NCBI GenBank assembly: GCA_024235635.1
Contig: JACKMA010000003.1
Coordinates: 776,061-840,060 of the forward strand
Source of the DNA: Zoogloeaceae bacterium
GTDB lineage: Bacteria > Pseudomonadota > Gammaproteobacteria > Burkholderiales > Rhodocyclaceae
DNA length: 64,000 nt
Direction of reading: 5' to 3'
In this document: positions 19,666-28,483 of the stretch, in pieces
How positions within the stretch are numbered: position 1 is the stretch's first letter
How the letters are laid out: each line of letters opens with the position of its first letter
The notes under the pieces: model-generated
The model's input: the letters and a program-made list of their open reading frames with translations, nothing else
The model's database searches: none
What the model was told of the DNA's origin: nothing
Made by a program: the position numbers and the translations under genes

Positions 19666-21348
19666 TCAGTGCTCCGATGCGGCGGCGGCGCCGATTCCGG
19701 TTTCGGAACGCACTTCCTGCGCGTCGTAGGCCAGCTTCTCGCGTGCGGCCTGGGCGCTGCTGTCGAGCAGCGAGAACAGCCAGATGCCGACGAAACCGGC
19801 GGTCACCGAGAACAGGGCCGGCGACTTGTACGGGAAGAGCGCCTCTGCGTTGTGGAAGATGTCCACCCAGATCGACTTCGACAGGATGGTCAGCACCACG
19901 GCGGTGATCAGGCCGATGAAGCCGCCGATGAAGGCGCCGCGGGTGGTGGTTCCCTTCCACAGCACCGACATGAACAGCACCGGGAAGTTGGCCGAGGCCG
20001 CGATCGCAAACGCCAGCGACACCATGAACGCGATGTTCTGCTTCTCGAAGGCGATGCCGAGAATCACCGCGACGATGCCGAGAATCACCGTGGTCACGCG
20101 CGACACGCGGAGCTCGGCACCGGCCGGAGGGTTGCCTTTGCAGATCACCGACGCGTAGAGGTCGTGAGCGACCGCCGATGCACCCGACAGGGTCAGACCG
20201 GCGACCACGGCGAGAATCGTCGCGAAGGCGACCGCCGAGATGAAGCCGAGGAAGACGTTGCCGCCGACTGCGCTGGCGAGGTGGATTGCCGCCATGTTGT
20301 TGCCGCCGATCAGCTTGCCGCCCTCGCTGACCAGGGTGCCGCCCTCGGTGAATGCCGAGTTGGTACCGACCAGCACGATCGCGCCGAAGCCGATGATGAA
20401 GGTCAGCACATAGAAGTAGCCGATCCAGGTGGTGGCCCAGAACACCGACTTGCGGGCTTCCTTGGCATTCGGCACGGTGAAGAATCGCATCAGCACGTGG
20501 GGCAGGCCCGCCGTACCGAACATCAGCGCCATGCCGAACGAGATCGCCGAGATCGGATCGGTGATGAAGTTGCCCGGCGACATGATGGTCTCGCCCTTGG
20601 TGTGCACTTCGGTCGCCTTGGCGAACAGCGCTTCAGGACTGAAGTTGAAGGCCGATAGCACCATCAGCGACATGAACGTGGCGCCGCAGAGCAGCAGGAC
20701 GGCCTTGATGATCTGAACCCAGGTGGTGGCCAGCATGCCGCCGAACAGCACGTACATCATCATCAGCGCGCCGACCAGCACCACCGCGATCCAGTAGTCG
20801 AGGCCGAACAGCAGCTTGATCAGCTGCCCTGCACCGACCATCTGCGCGATCAGGTAGAAGGCGACCACGACCAGCGTGCCCGACGCTGCCAGCGTCCGGA
20901 TCGGCGTCTGCCCGAGGCGGTAGGAGGCGACATCGGCGAACGTGAACTTGCCGAGGTTACGCAGCCGCTCCGCCATCAGGAACATGATCACCGGCCAACC
21001 GACCAGGAAGCCGATCGAGTAGATCAGGCCGTCGTAGCCATTCAGGAACACCGCGGCCGAGATGCCGAGGAAGGAAGCTGCCGACATGTAGTCGCCGGCG
21101 ATCGCAAGGCCGTTCTGGAAGCCGGTGATGCCGCCGCCGGCGGTGTAGAAGTCGGACGCCGAGGTGGTCTTCTTGGCGGCCCACTTGGTGATGCCCATCG
21201 TGAAGATCACGAAGGCGATGAACATCGCGATCGCGGTGATGTTCAGCGGCTGCTTCTCGGCGGGTCCCTCGAGGGCGCCGGCGGCGAGCGCAAATCCGGA
21301 GAACGAGGCCAGCGCGAGCGCGCCCAGCAGCTTGTGTTGGCGCGTCAT
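19666..21348 (-). CDS. actP: Cation/acetate symporter (sodium:solute symporter family)
   Basis: A 560-residue inner-membrane permease that takes up acetate and related short carboxylates. The N-terminus is signal-like (LLGALALASFSGFALAAGAL), as in ActP, followed by about 13 helices of the SSS family. Typical segments are SDFYTAGGGITGFQNGLAIA, GDYMSAASFLGIS, FADVASYRLGQTPIR and LPHVLMRFFTVPNAKEAR. The start ATG 21348 overlaps the stop of the DUF485 gene in an ATGA tetranucleotide; a GTG one codon upstream is less likely. DUF485-actP is the usual pairing. No acetyl-CoA synthetase gene is near. A strong terminator follows. Confidence 0.96.
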   Translation of the reverse strand: MTRQHKLLGALALASFSGFALAAGALEGPAEKQPLNITAIAMFIAFVIFTMGITKWAAKKTTSASDFYTAGGGITGFQNGLAIAGDYMSAASFLGISAAVFLNGYDGLIYSIGFLVGWPVIMFLMAERLRNLGKFTFADVASYRLGQTPIRTLAASGTLVVVAFYLIAQMVGAGQLIKLLFGLDYWIAVVLVGALMMMYVLFGGMLATTWVQIIKAVLLLCGATFMSLMVLSAFNFSPEALFAKATEVHTKGETIMSPGNFITDPISAISFGMALMFGTAGLPHVLMRFFTVPNAKEARKSVFWATTWIGYFYVLTFIIGFGAIVLVGTNSAFTEGGTLVSEGGKLIGGNNMAAIHLASAVGGNVFLGFISAVAFATILAVVAGLTLSGASAVAHDLYASVICKGNPPAGAELRVSRVTTVILGIVAVILGIAFEKQNIAFMVSLAFAIAASANFPVLFMSVLWKGTTTRGAFIGGFIGLITAVVLTILSKSIWVDIFHNAEALFPYKSPALFSVTAGFVGIWLFSLLDSSAQAAREKLAYDAQEVRSETGIGAAAASEH

Positions 21349-21653
21349 CACTTGACCTCCTTGACCAGCTCTTCGGTCATTTCGTCGAACTCACTGTTGG
21401 CACGCCGGACGTAAATGCCGGTCAGGATCACCGTGAAGATGATGATGCCGATGCCCACCGGGATACCCACCGTCATGACCCCGTCGCCGAGCTTGATCGC
21501 CAGCAATTCCTTGTCGAAGGCGATGATCATGATGTAGCCGTAGTAGACCACCATCATGATCGCCGTCAGGATCCAGCCGAAGCGACTGCGCGTCGACACC
21601 AGTTCCTGGTAGCGCGGATTCTCCTTCATCCGCCGAACTGCTTCTTCGTTCAT
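21348..21653 (-). CDS. DUF485 membrane protein, ActP partner
   Basis: A 101-residue inner-membrane protein of the DUF485 (YjcH) family with two transmembrane helices (about residues 24-46 and 58-81: RFGWILTAIMMVVYYGYIMI and GVMTVGIPVGIGIIIFTVIL). The C-terminus IYVRRANSEFDEMTEELVKE is the family hallmark. The start at 21653 has GGGAGAG upstream. It is translationally coupled to actP by a 4-base overlap and is thought to assist or regulate the permease; the exact role is not established. Confidence 0.94.
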   Translation of the reverse strand: MNEEAVRRMKENPRYQELVSTRSRFGWILTAIMMVVYYGYIMIIAFDKELLAIKLGDGVMTVGIPVGIGIIIFTVILTGIYVRRANSEFDEMTEELVKEVK

Positions 21654-22324
21654 CGAATCTCTCCCTCTTGTGTTATTGCGCATCGTGTGTTGCGCTGCAG
21701 CAGCATAGTTCAGTTCGCTTACTGACAGCTTACTTGGCGCCCGTATGTCATGGCGGCCGCGATCAGTGCACCAAAAATGGGAAAGGAAGGCAAGGGCTGC
21801 GTCACAAGATTCGGAGTCAACGGAATGATTTCGGATTTTCCCCGTATTGAGCAGTCGGAGTCGACGGCGCAGGAAAGCGCTGGCAGCGGCAGGCGCGGTA
21901 TCAGCGAGGCAGCCGCAGGGGTCGAAGTGGACCCGCATCCGTGGCTCGGATGACCGCTCCGGTCACGGTGCTGCCGGAGCACGGCGCGCTCTCGGCATGT
22001 GCTGCGATGCAGCAAAACGGCCGCATCGAAGTCTCTCCGTCGGCCGTTCTGCGGATGCCGATGCTGTAGGGCGGGCCGCCCCGCGCCGGCAGGTCGACCA
22101 TCATCGGCCCCGAGTCATGCCGGTGGCGACGTGACGGATCATTGCTATTCGCGCGAGCGCTGCCGGAACGTCAGCGAACCAGTCCGCGCGATGCGTCTGG
22201 CGAGATGATCGAATGGACGCCGTTTCCCGAAGACCTGGCTGCCCGCTGTCCGGCATCGGCGCCTGTTGGTTCGCCTGGACAACATCCCGGTTCGACGGTA
22301 TCCGAGCTACACCGTGGCTGGATC
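21654..22324. other. Long intergenic interval, nothing recognised
   Basis: About 670 bases upstream of the DUF485-actP operon and downstream of the exported oxidoreductase gene. It should hold the actP promoter and the end of the neighbouring transcript. Short frames on both strands give low-complexity translations without motifs. I see no RNA gene or clear terminator. Confidence 0.5.
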
Positions 22325-23056
22325 TCAATCGAGGCCGAGCGTTCGCCGCAGTTCGGCCGCGGTCATCGCGCGTCCGAAGACCTCGGAGCCGACGTCGAAC
22401 TTTCGCGCGTCGGCCAGCGGGCCGACGATCACCGCATCGAAGCCCGCGTCCTCGACCAGGCGGCGTGCCGTCGCCAGCGCATCCCGATCGTCGCCTGCGA
22501 GTGCGACGGCGACGCGTTCGCCGGCACGATGGGCTTCGCTGCGCAAGCGTTGATGCGGAATCGACGTGAATGCCCGCACCAACCGCGCGCCTGGCAAATA
22601 CGCCGCCGACGCGAGGCCGGCGCCCTTGGCCCGGGCCAGATGGGCCATGTCGCCGTCCCGACCCGGAAACGGGTTGCCGGTCTCGAGGACCACCTTGCCT
22701 GTGATCAGGTGCGCGAGGTCGCGGCCGACCTGCGGCAGCGCGCCATAAGGGACCGAGACCAGCACCACCTCGCCGAAAGCCGCCGCCTGGACCGGTGTGC
22801 CGGTGCGAACTTGCGCCCCGAGCCGGTTCGCCAGTGCTTCGAGCCGCTCGGGATGGCGGGACGAGATCACCAGTTGGTGCCCGGCACCGGCCCACAGTTC
22901 GGCCAGCGCCCCGCCGATACGCCCGGTACCGACGATACCGATGCGCAGATGAGTGCCGTCCGCCCGGGCGGACGGCAGCAATGTGATGCACAGGGACAGT
23001 GCCAGCGCCGCGCGCCACAGCAGACGCCGCGTCGGCTCGACATGGTGGCGGCTCAT
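22325..23056 (-). CDS. NADP-binding oxidoreductase of the F420-reductase-like family, apparently exported
   Basis: A 243-residue Rossmann-fold protein of the kind annotated as NADPH-dependent F420 reductase or NAD(P)-binding oxidoreductase. The dinucleotide motif LRIGIVGTGRIGGALAELW lies at about residues 38-56, followed by VISSRHPERLEAL (adenosine-phosphate-binding region) and VVLETGNPFPGRDGD. Unusually, it begins with a twin-arginine-containing hydrophobic leader (TRRLLWRAALALSLCITLL, cleavage near PSARA). Tat export would allow the cofactor to be bound before transport. The start at 23056 has GGGAG upstream. The substrate is unknown; a true F420 role is doubtful in this type of organism. 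Confidence 0.82.
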   Translation of the reverse strand: MSRHHVEPTRRLLWRAALALSLCITLLPSARADGTHLRIGIVGTGRIGGALAELWAGAGHQLVISSRHPERLEALANRLGAQVRTGTPVQAAAFGEVVLVSVPYGALPQVGRDLAHLITGKVVLETGNPFPGRDGDMAHLARAKGAGLASAAYLPGARLVRAFTSIPHQRLRSEAHRAGERVAVALAGDDRDALATARRLVEDAGFDAVIVGPLADARKFDVGSEVFGRAMTAAELRRTLGLD

Positions 23057-23193
23057 CGCTTGCACTCCCGACAGGTGCGGCCGGCACGGGCCGGTTGCGC
23101 TTCCGTTCACTATAGGTCCCGCCGCAGACGCGTAGAAGCCGCGCCCGCTGCTGTGCGGGAACGGCTTCGGGATGGGGCGGGCGTGGCTGCCGG

Positions 23194-24033
23194 TCAGTTG
23201 GTGCGGACCGTCAGGTGGTTCATGACTTCACGCACGCCATCGATCGCACTGGCCACCTTCTGCGCCTGGGTCGATTCCTTCTCGCTATCGACCTGGCCAC
23301 TCAGCAGCACTACGCCGCGCGTGGTTTCGACGTCGATCTCGAAGGCCTCGGTGACGCTGTCGGCGGCGAGAGCGGTCTTGACCTTGGCGGTCAGCGCGGC
23401 GTCGTTGATGTAACGGGTCACGGCGCCCTTGTCCTTGCCGTCGGCGTCCTTGGCGATGATCAGTTCGTTGTCGACCTCGCGAACGCCTTCGATGCCGGCG
23501 GCGAGCTTCTCGGCCTGCTTCGATTCGGCCTCGGAATCGACCTCGCCGCGCAGGCTGACGACGCCTCGGGTGGTCTCCACTTCGATCTCGATCGCTTCGG
23601 TGGTGGTGTCGGCCGCCAGTGCGGTCTTGACCTTGGTCGTCACCACGGTGTCCGAGACATATTGGCCGATCGCGCTCTTCTCTTCGCCGTCACCGCTGCC
23701 GACGACGGTCAGCCTGTTCATCACCCCCTCGACGCCTTCAACCGATTGGGCGACCTTCTCGGCCTGGGCCTTCTCCTTGGCACTGTCGACCTCACCTTCG
23801 AGGAGCACGACACGGCGTGCGGTTTCGACTTCGATCTCGATTGCGTCGGTCACCGGATCAGCCGCCAGCGCCGCCTTGACCTTGCCGGTCAGGGCCGAAT
23901 CGTTGACGAACTGGGTAATCGCGCCGGGATCGGACTTCTGATTCTCGACGGAATCGTTGGCTAGCGCGACGGTCGCGGCGGCGCCGGCAAACAGCGTGGT
24001 GGTCAGGGCAATGGCAATCGCGGTCTTCTTCAT
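23194..24033 (-). CDS. Periplasmic protein with three BON domains
   Basis: A 279-residue exported protein. The signal peptide MKKTAIAIALTTTLFAGAA ends near VALA-NDS. Three BON repeats follow (about residues 42-108, 117-190 and 205-275), each with the pattern seen in VKTALAADTTTEAIEIEVE, GVVSLRGEVDS and AEKLAAGIEGVREV. BON domains are thought to bind membranes or lipids, as in OsmY, which the overall design resembles. The start has GGAGGAAG just upstream. Nothing in the sequence shows its regulation, but OsmY-like genes are usually stress-induced. Confidence 0.92.
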   Translation of the reverse strand: MKKTAIAIALTTTLFAGAAATVALANDSVENQKSDPGAITQFVNDSALTGKVKAALAADPVTDAIEIEVETARRVVLLEGEVDSAKEKAQAEKVAQSVEGVEGVMNRLTVVGSGDGEEKSAIGQYVSDTVVTTKVKTALAADTTTEAIEIEVETTRGVVSLRGEVDSEAESKQAEKLAAGIEGVREVDNELIIAKDADGKDKGAVTRYINDAALTAKVKTALAADSVTEAFEIDVETTRGVVLLSGQVDSEKESTQAQKVASAIDGVREVMNHLTVRTN

Positions 24034-24426
24034 GACTTCCTCCGTGTATTCGCATCGGACTCGTTTCCGGCGCACAAGGCGTCGGCATCTGTCGGCATCG
24101 GCGCGCAAGAGATTGCGCTGACGCCTTGATGCGAACTCTAGATTTCGACGAAGCCGCGCCCTATCGGCGCCCGTCGCGACCGGACGTCAGCCGATGCCCA
24201 CCCCTGGTAGGGGCTTTCCTACGCGGCTGTACGAGGGTCGGCGTCGGATGCGTGGCCAGGCGTGCGAGAACACGGTGGATGTCGCCTGCAGGGACCCGGT
24301 GGATGCACGGGCATATGTCCACGAAGTGCGTCGGCGGCGCAGCAAGGCAGCGCCGTGCGCCGGCGCATTGTCGCGAACCGGCAACGACCTGCGCCGCAGG
24401 TGGGACAGTCTGTGTTGCCCGAAGCT
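24034..24426. other. Intergenic interval, nothing recognised
   Basis: About 390 bases between the BON-protein start and the stop of the small repeat-protein gene. It should hold the BON-gene promoter. A short direct repeat (GATGCCGAC twice, one base apart, minus strand, near 24078-24098) lies about 50 bases upstream of the BON start codon. No coding frame is convincing. Confidence 0.45.
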
Positions 24427-24744
24427 TCAGGCGCCGAGCAGGCGCTTCAGCCAGCCGAGCAGTCCGCCACCCGACGAGGGCTGGCTGGCCACTGCGGCGT
24501 CGGGACGCGGTGGTGGCGCGCTGGCCGCCCTGGCTCCGGGCTGCGCCGGTGCCGCCGGCTGCGCGGAAGGTCGTGGCGTCGCCCTCGCGGTGGCGCCCGC
24601 GGCGGGCGCTGCGGACCGTTGTTGCAGCTGCATGTAGTGACGCTTCAGGACCGAGTCGGTCGGCGGCAAGCCGAGTTGCCGGTTGCGCTCGGTCTCGGCA
24701 TGGCGCCGCAGGACGGAGTCTTCGGGAAGGGCGTCTGCGCTCAT
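24427..24744 (-). CDS. Small protein with tandem PxDSVLxRH repeats
   Basis: A 105-residue cytoplasmic protein that I do not recognise. The N-terminal third holds two tandem copies of one unit: LPEDSVLRRHAETER and LPPTDSVLKRHYMQL. A proline/alanine-rich linker of about 45 residues follows, and the protein ends in a glycine run and an amphipathic, basic helix (LLGWLKRLLGA) that could associate with a membrane. The start at 24744 has GGAG upstream and is preferred to an ATG 39 bases earlier. The next gene upstream is the divergent fpr. Confidence 0.7.
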   Translation of the reverse strand: MSADALPEDSVLRRHAETERNRQLGLPPTDSVLKRHYMQLQQRSAAPAAGATARATPRPSAQPAAPAQPGARAASAPPPRPDAAVASQPSSGGGLLGWLKRLLGA

Positions 24745-24937
24745 GGACTGGTCTCCGGTGTGCAAGGCTCCCGACATCGTCACGACACCACACGCTTGCA
24801 GGCTGTCGGGACGAAGGTCCGCTGAGTCGGGTCCCGATTCTCAGCAAGAGCCGCGCCAGCCGTGCGGCCGCGAAGGGAACATCTGGTGTCGTCCTGGTTC
24901 CAACGCACTGAGCCAACGTCTCGGAGCGGATCTGCGT

Positions 24938-25690
24938 ATGAGCTGGACTGAGGGGACCGTCGTCGATCGCAAGGCGTGGACCGACCGCCACATCTCGCTG
25001 CGGATCGAGGCGTCGATCGGCCGCTTCCAGCCGGGCCAGTTCATTCGGCTCGGGCTCGAAGTGGACGGCGAGATCGTCGGACGGCCCTATTCACTCGTGA
25101 ATGCCCCCGACGACCCGCTGCTGGAGGTCTACTTCGACGTCGTGCCGACCGGCCCTTTGTCGCCGCGCCTGGCGGCGCTGGCGCGTGGCGACCGGCTGCG
25201 GGTCGGGACCGCCGCCTACGGCTTCCTGACCCTGTCGGAAATGCCGGCGGGCTCCGAACTGTGGCTGATCGCCAGCGGTACCGGCGTCGGCCCCTTCGTA
25301 TCGATGGTCTCCGACGGTGGCCTGTGGCGTCATTGCGATCAGCTGCGCCTGGTGCATGGTGTCCGCCACGCCGCCGAGCTCGCCTACGCCGGGCGGCTGC
25401 AGGCGCTCGAGCCGCCTGCCGGGAAAAGTTTCGCGTACGTGCCGATGCTATCGCGCGAATCCAGCGACGCCGCGCTGTCGGGCCGGATTCCGGCGGCGAT
25501 CGACGACGGTCGCCTGCAACTCGCCGCCGGGCTGGGCTTCGACCAGGCGCGCAGCCGGGTCATGCTGTGCGGCAATCCGGGCATGGTCGCCGACACCATG
25601 ACGGCGCTGGCCGCGTTCGGACTGGCGCGCCACCGCCGACGCGAGCCGGGTCAGATCCTGATCGAGGAGTACTGGTCGCGACCCGACTGA
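24938..25690 (+). CDS. fpr: Ferredoxin/flavodoxin-NADP reductase
   Basis: A 250-residue cytoplasmic flavoenzyme that exchanges electrons between NADPH and ferredoxin or flavodoxin. The FAD-binding motif RPYSLVNAPDD (residues 49-59) lies in the beta-barrel domain, the NADP-binding motif is WLIASGTGVGPFVSM, and the C-terminus ILIEEYWSRPD is close to the VEKYW-type ending of bacterial subclass Fpr. The first residues (MSWTEGTVVDRKAWTDRHI) match the usual start, supporting ATG 24938 over upstream codons in the same frame. Confidence 0.95.
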   Translation: MSWTEGTVVDRKAWTDRHISLRIEASIGRFQPGQFIRLGLEVDGEIVGRPYSLVNAPDDPLLEVYFDVVPTGPLSPRLAALARGDRLRVGTAAYGFLTLSEMPAGSELWLIASGTGVGPFVSMVSDGGLWRHCDQLRLVHGVRHAAELAYAGRLQALEPPAGKSFAYVPMLSRESSDAALSGRIPAAIDDGRLQLAAGLGFDQARSRVMLCGNPGMVADTMTALAAFGLARHRRREPGQILIEEYWSRPD

Positions 25691-25706
25691 CGGGTCGCGA
25701 CGAATT

Positions 25707-26381
25707 TCACTTCTTGCTGACCACCTCGGCCAGCTCGACCTCGAAGATCAGCGTCGCGCCCGGCGGAATGACGGCGCCTGCGCCACGATCGCCGTAGGCG
25801 GTGTCGGCGGGGCAGGTCAGCCGCGCCTTGCCGCCGACCTTCATCATCGCCACGCCCTGGCTCCAGCACTTGATCACGCCATCGAGCGGGAAGGTGCTCA
25901 TTTCGCCACGCTTGTACGAGCTGTCGAACTCGGTGCCGTCCGTCAGCGTGCCCCGATAGTGCACCTTGACGACGTCGCTACCCGAGGGTTGTGCGCCGTC
26001 GCCCTCGGTCAGGGGCAGGTAGACGAAGCCGCTCTCGGCCTTGATCGCGCCGGCCTCGGCGGCCGCTGCAGCGACCACCGCCTTGCCTTCCTCCGCGACC
26101 TTCTGTGCGGCCGCCTGGCGTCGCGCGGTGGCGAGTTCATTGACCTTGGTGGCGTAGACGTTCATGTCCACCGCGCTGTCGGCGCCGGTCACCGCGTCCC
26201 GCCAACCCTGTTGCACGGTCGCGAGCTCTTCGGCGCTGAGCTGGAAGACCGCGGTCTGCCTCGCCACCAGCCGGCCGAGTGCATAGAGGGTTTTCTGTTC
26301 TTCGGACATGTCTGCGGCGACGGCGCCGGTGCCGGAGCCGACCAGCGCGATGCCGATGGCGAGTAGAAGCGGTCTGTTCAT
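25707..26381 (-). CDS. FKBP-type peptidyl-prolyl cis-trans isomerase, periplasmic
   Basis: A 224-residue exported chaperone/isomerase. The signal peptide MNRPLLLAIGIALVGSG ends near AVAA-DMSEE. An FKBP_N-type helical dimerisation domain (about residues 24-120) precedes the FKBP domain with VKVHYRGTLTDGTEFDSSY, FPLDGVIKCWSQGV, CPADTAYGDRG and IPPGATLIFEVELAEV. This is the FkpA/Mip arrangement: a dimeric periplasmic isomerase that helps fold envelope proteins. It is convergent with fpr. The start at 26381 is set by the signal peptide; the Shine-Dalgarno is weak. Confidence 0.94.
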   Translation of the reverse strand: MNRPLLLAIGIALVGSGTGAVAADMSEEQKTLYALGRLVARQTAVFQLSAEELATVQQGWRDAVTGADSAVDMNVYATKVNELATARRQAAAQKVAEEGKAVVAAAAAEAGAIKAESGFVYLPLTEGDGAQPSGSDVVKVHYRGTLTDGTEFDSSYKRGEMSTFPLDGVIKCWSQGVAMMKVGGKARLTCPADTAYGDRGAGAVIPPGATLIFEVELAEVVSKK

Positions 26382-26752
26382 CGTGATTGCCTGTCGATTG
26401 CAAGGGCGCGCCGAGCTCGACGCGGGAGGCACAAGAATAGTCGATCGCGGAATTCGGTGCGCGGGACTGGCGGTTGGCCGCGATTCGGGTCGGCCCATCA
26501 GGATCGGCACTTGCAGGTCGATGCCGGTGCCTGACACCTGCGGAAAACCCGTGTCACCAAGCCGGCTCGTCTGCGGCGCCCGGGTGCTGTTCCCGCCCGG
26601 CGCCGATGCCGGTCGGACAGGGATCGGAGCGCGCCTTGACTGTCGCCGGCAGCGACCGGGTAGTCGTCCGTCGCGCGCGGCACGGGGTCGATCGCATCGG
26701 CTGGCGTCGCAGTGTATCGGAACCATTTTCCGCCGTCCGCGCTCTGTCGATC
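26382..26752. other. Intergenic region between divergent genes
   Basis: About 370 bases separating the FKBP gene from the TraB/GumN gene; both promoters must lie here. In-frame extensions of each gene into this region are not protein-like. No motif was identified. Confidence 0.45.
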
Positions 26753-27634
26753 ATGCGCTGCGTTCGTCTGATACCGCTCCTCTGCCTGATCGCCGCACTG
26801 GTCGCCGCCGGCCGGCTCGGCGCCGAGCCGTACGCGCATGGGGTGTTCTGGCAGGTGCAGGCGCCGAACGGTGCCAAGAGCCACTTGCTCGGAACCCTGC
26901 ATGCGCCGGATGCGCGTCTCGCGCAGTTGCCGGGCTTGGTGTTGGAGGCGATGTCGGATTCCGAGCAGATCGCGACCGAACTGGTCGGCGACGAGGTCTC
27001 GGCCTATCGCTTCCGTCGCGCGATGATGATGCGCGAGCCGAGGTTGCCGGACCTGCTCGGTTCCGACGACTTCACGCGGGTCGAGTCGCTGCTCGCGCAG
27101 TCCGGTGTTCGCTTCAGTGCCCGCCCGCGGATGAAGCCATGGGCGGCCCTGCTGGTGATCGCCCAGCCCTCCGGCGGCAGCGGCGTCAGCATGGACGAGG
27201 CGCTGCTCGCGCATGCCCGCGACGCGGGCAAGCCGGTGCGGCCGCTCGAGAGCATCGAGGAGCAGATCGCGTCGTTCGAGGGCGTGCCACAGGAGTCGCA
27301 GGTCCAGTTGCTGCGCCACGCAGGCCGCTTTCCACAGCTCATGCGCGCGAGTTTCGAACCGTTGATCCGGGCCTATCTGGCCGGCAACCTGGCCGAGATG
27401 TTCCGCATCAACGAGTCGATTCTCGACAACGCGCCGGAACTGCGCCGCCACAATGCGGACTTTCTCGGCGCCGTGCTGTACTCGCGCAATCGGCGCTTCG
27501 TCGAGCGACTCGAGCCGCTGTTGCGCAAGGGTCGCCTGTTCGCGGCGTTCGGTGCCCTGCACCTGTTCGGCGAAGAAGGCGTGCTGTCACTGCTCGAACG
27601 CCGCGGCTATCGCCTGCAGCGGGTCGAACCCTGA
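26753..27634 (+). CDS. TraB/GumN family protein, exported
   Basis: A 293-residue protein with a signal peptide (MRCVRLIPLLCLIAALVAAG, cleavage near LGA-EPYAHG). It carries the two signatures of the TraB/GumN (PrgY) family, thought to be metalloprotease-like: the first GxH motif in HLLGTLHAPDARL and the second in FAAFGALHLFGEEGVLSLL close to the C-terminus, with glutamate ELVGDE between them. The family occurs in plasmid-pheromone control and in Gram-negative envelopes, but its function in bacteria such as this one is unknown. No Shine-Dalgarno stands out before ATG 26753; the signal peptide sets the start. Confidence 0.9.
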   Translation: MRCVRLIPLLCLIAALVAAGRLGAEPYAHGVFWQVQAPNGAKSHLLGTLHAPDARLAQLPGLVLEAMSDSEQIATELVGDEVSAYRFRRAMMMREPRLPDLLGSDDFTRVESLLAQSGVRFSARPRMKPWAALLVIAQPSGGSGVSMDEALLAHARDAGKPVRPLESIEEQIASFEGVPQESQVQLLRHAGRFPQLMRASFEPLIRAYLAGNLAEMFRINESILDNAPELRRHNADFLGAVLYSRNRRFVERLEPLLRKGRLFAAFGALHLFGEEGVLSLLERRGYRLQRVEP

Positions 27635-27641
27635 ACCGTGA

Positions 27642-28412
27642 TCAGGCGGCCTTGACCGCCTGGAACTCCGCGAGCACCGACAGCGCCCGGGCTTCGACGT
27701 GACAGCGGACGTCGCTGAAGCCGGCGGCGCGCAGCGTCGCCAGCACTTCGTCCGGCGACGCGCAGGCATCGATCGTGTCCCAGTAGTAACGCCATAGCCG
27801 GGCGGTCTCGGCACCGCCACCGACAACCCGCGCCAGGGCAGGTACCACGCCGCGCATGTAGGCCTTCAGCAGCGCCCGGCTCCAGCCGTGGGTCGGACGC
27901 GTGATCTCGAGCAGGCACAGCCGGCCGCCCGGTTTCAGCACGCGGTGGAACTCGGCGAACGCCGCCGCCAGGTCGCCGATGTGGCGCAGCGCGTAGCCCA
28001 TGCTCAGCATGTCGAACTCGGCGTCGGGCAAGGGCATCTCCTCGGCTCGCCCTTCGACCAGGCGAACGCCGTCTGGCAAGTCCGCGTTGGCCATCATGCC
28101 GGGACTCGGGTCGACGCCGACGACCAGGGTCGGATCGCCGACCAGTTCCGCTGCCTCGCGTGCGACCAGGCCGGTCCCGACGCCGACATCGACGACGCGC
28201 ATGCCGGGACCCAGTCCAGCCCGCATCAGGGCTTGCCGTCGATACCAGGGCCCGGTGCCGAGCGCCAGCAGGCGCTCGATCCGATCATAGTGGCGAGCGG
28301 TGTTGTCGAAGATGTTGCGCACGAAGCCCCGGCGTTCCTTCTCGCTCGCGTAATAGGCGGTGAGCGGCAGGTGCGGCGCATGAACGATTCTGTCGTCCGG
28401 CGGAGTGCTCAT
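27642..28412 (-). CDS. UbiE/COQ5-like SAM-dependent methyltransferase
   Basis: A 256-residue class I methyltransferase. VRNIFDNTARHYDRIERLL near the N-terminus is the UbiE/COQ5-type opening. Motif I is MRVVDVGVGTGLVAREAAEL, then VVGVDPSPGMM, EEMPLPDAEFDMLSMGYALR and HRVLKPGGRLCLLEITRPT. The middle YALRHIGD and the C-terminal YYWDTIDACASPDEVL differ from canonical UbiE, so a quinone-biosynthesis role is likely but not certain; it may act on another lipid-like substrate. The start at 28412 follows from the coding signal. It is convergent with the TraB/GumN gene. Confidence 0.85.
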   Translation of the reverse strand: MSTPPDDRIVHAPHLPLTAYYASEKERRGFVRNIFDNTARHYDRIERLLALGTGPWYRRQALMRAGLGPGMRVVDVGVGTGLVAREAAELVGDPTLVVGVDPSPGMMANADLPDGVRLVEGRAEEMPLPDAEFDMLSMGYALRHIGDLAAAFAEFHRVLKPGGRLCLLEITRPTHGWSRALLKAYMRGVVPALARVVGGGAETARLWRYYWDTIDACASPDEVLATLRAAGFSDVRCHVEARALSVLAEFQAVKAA

Positions 28413-28483
28413 CTGGTCTGACCCGCGAATGTGGCTCCGGCTGCCTTTGTACCCGATCGCGCGCTTCGATGCACCGACCGGGA

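Noticed and set aside
22142..23413. A 423-codon plus-strand frame across the exported oxidoreductase and BON genes
   Set aside because: It spans two well-supported minus-strand genes and shows no domain.
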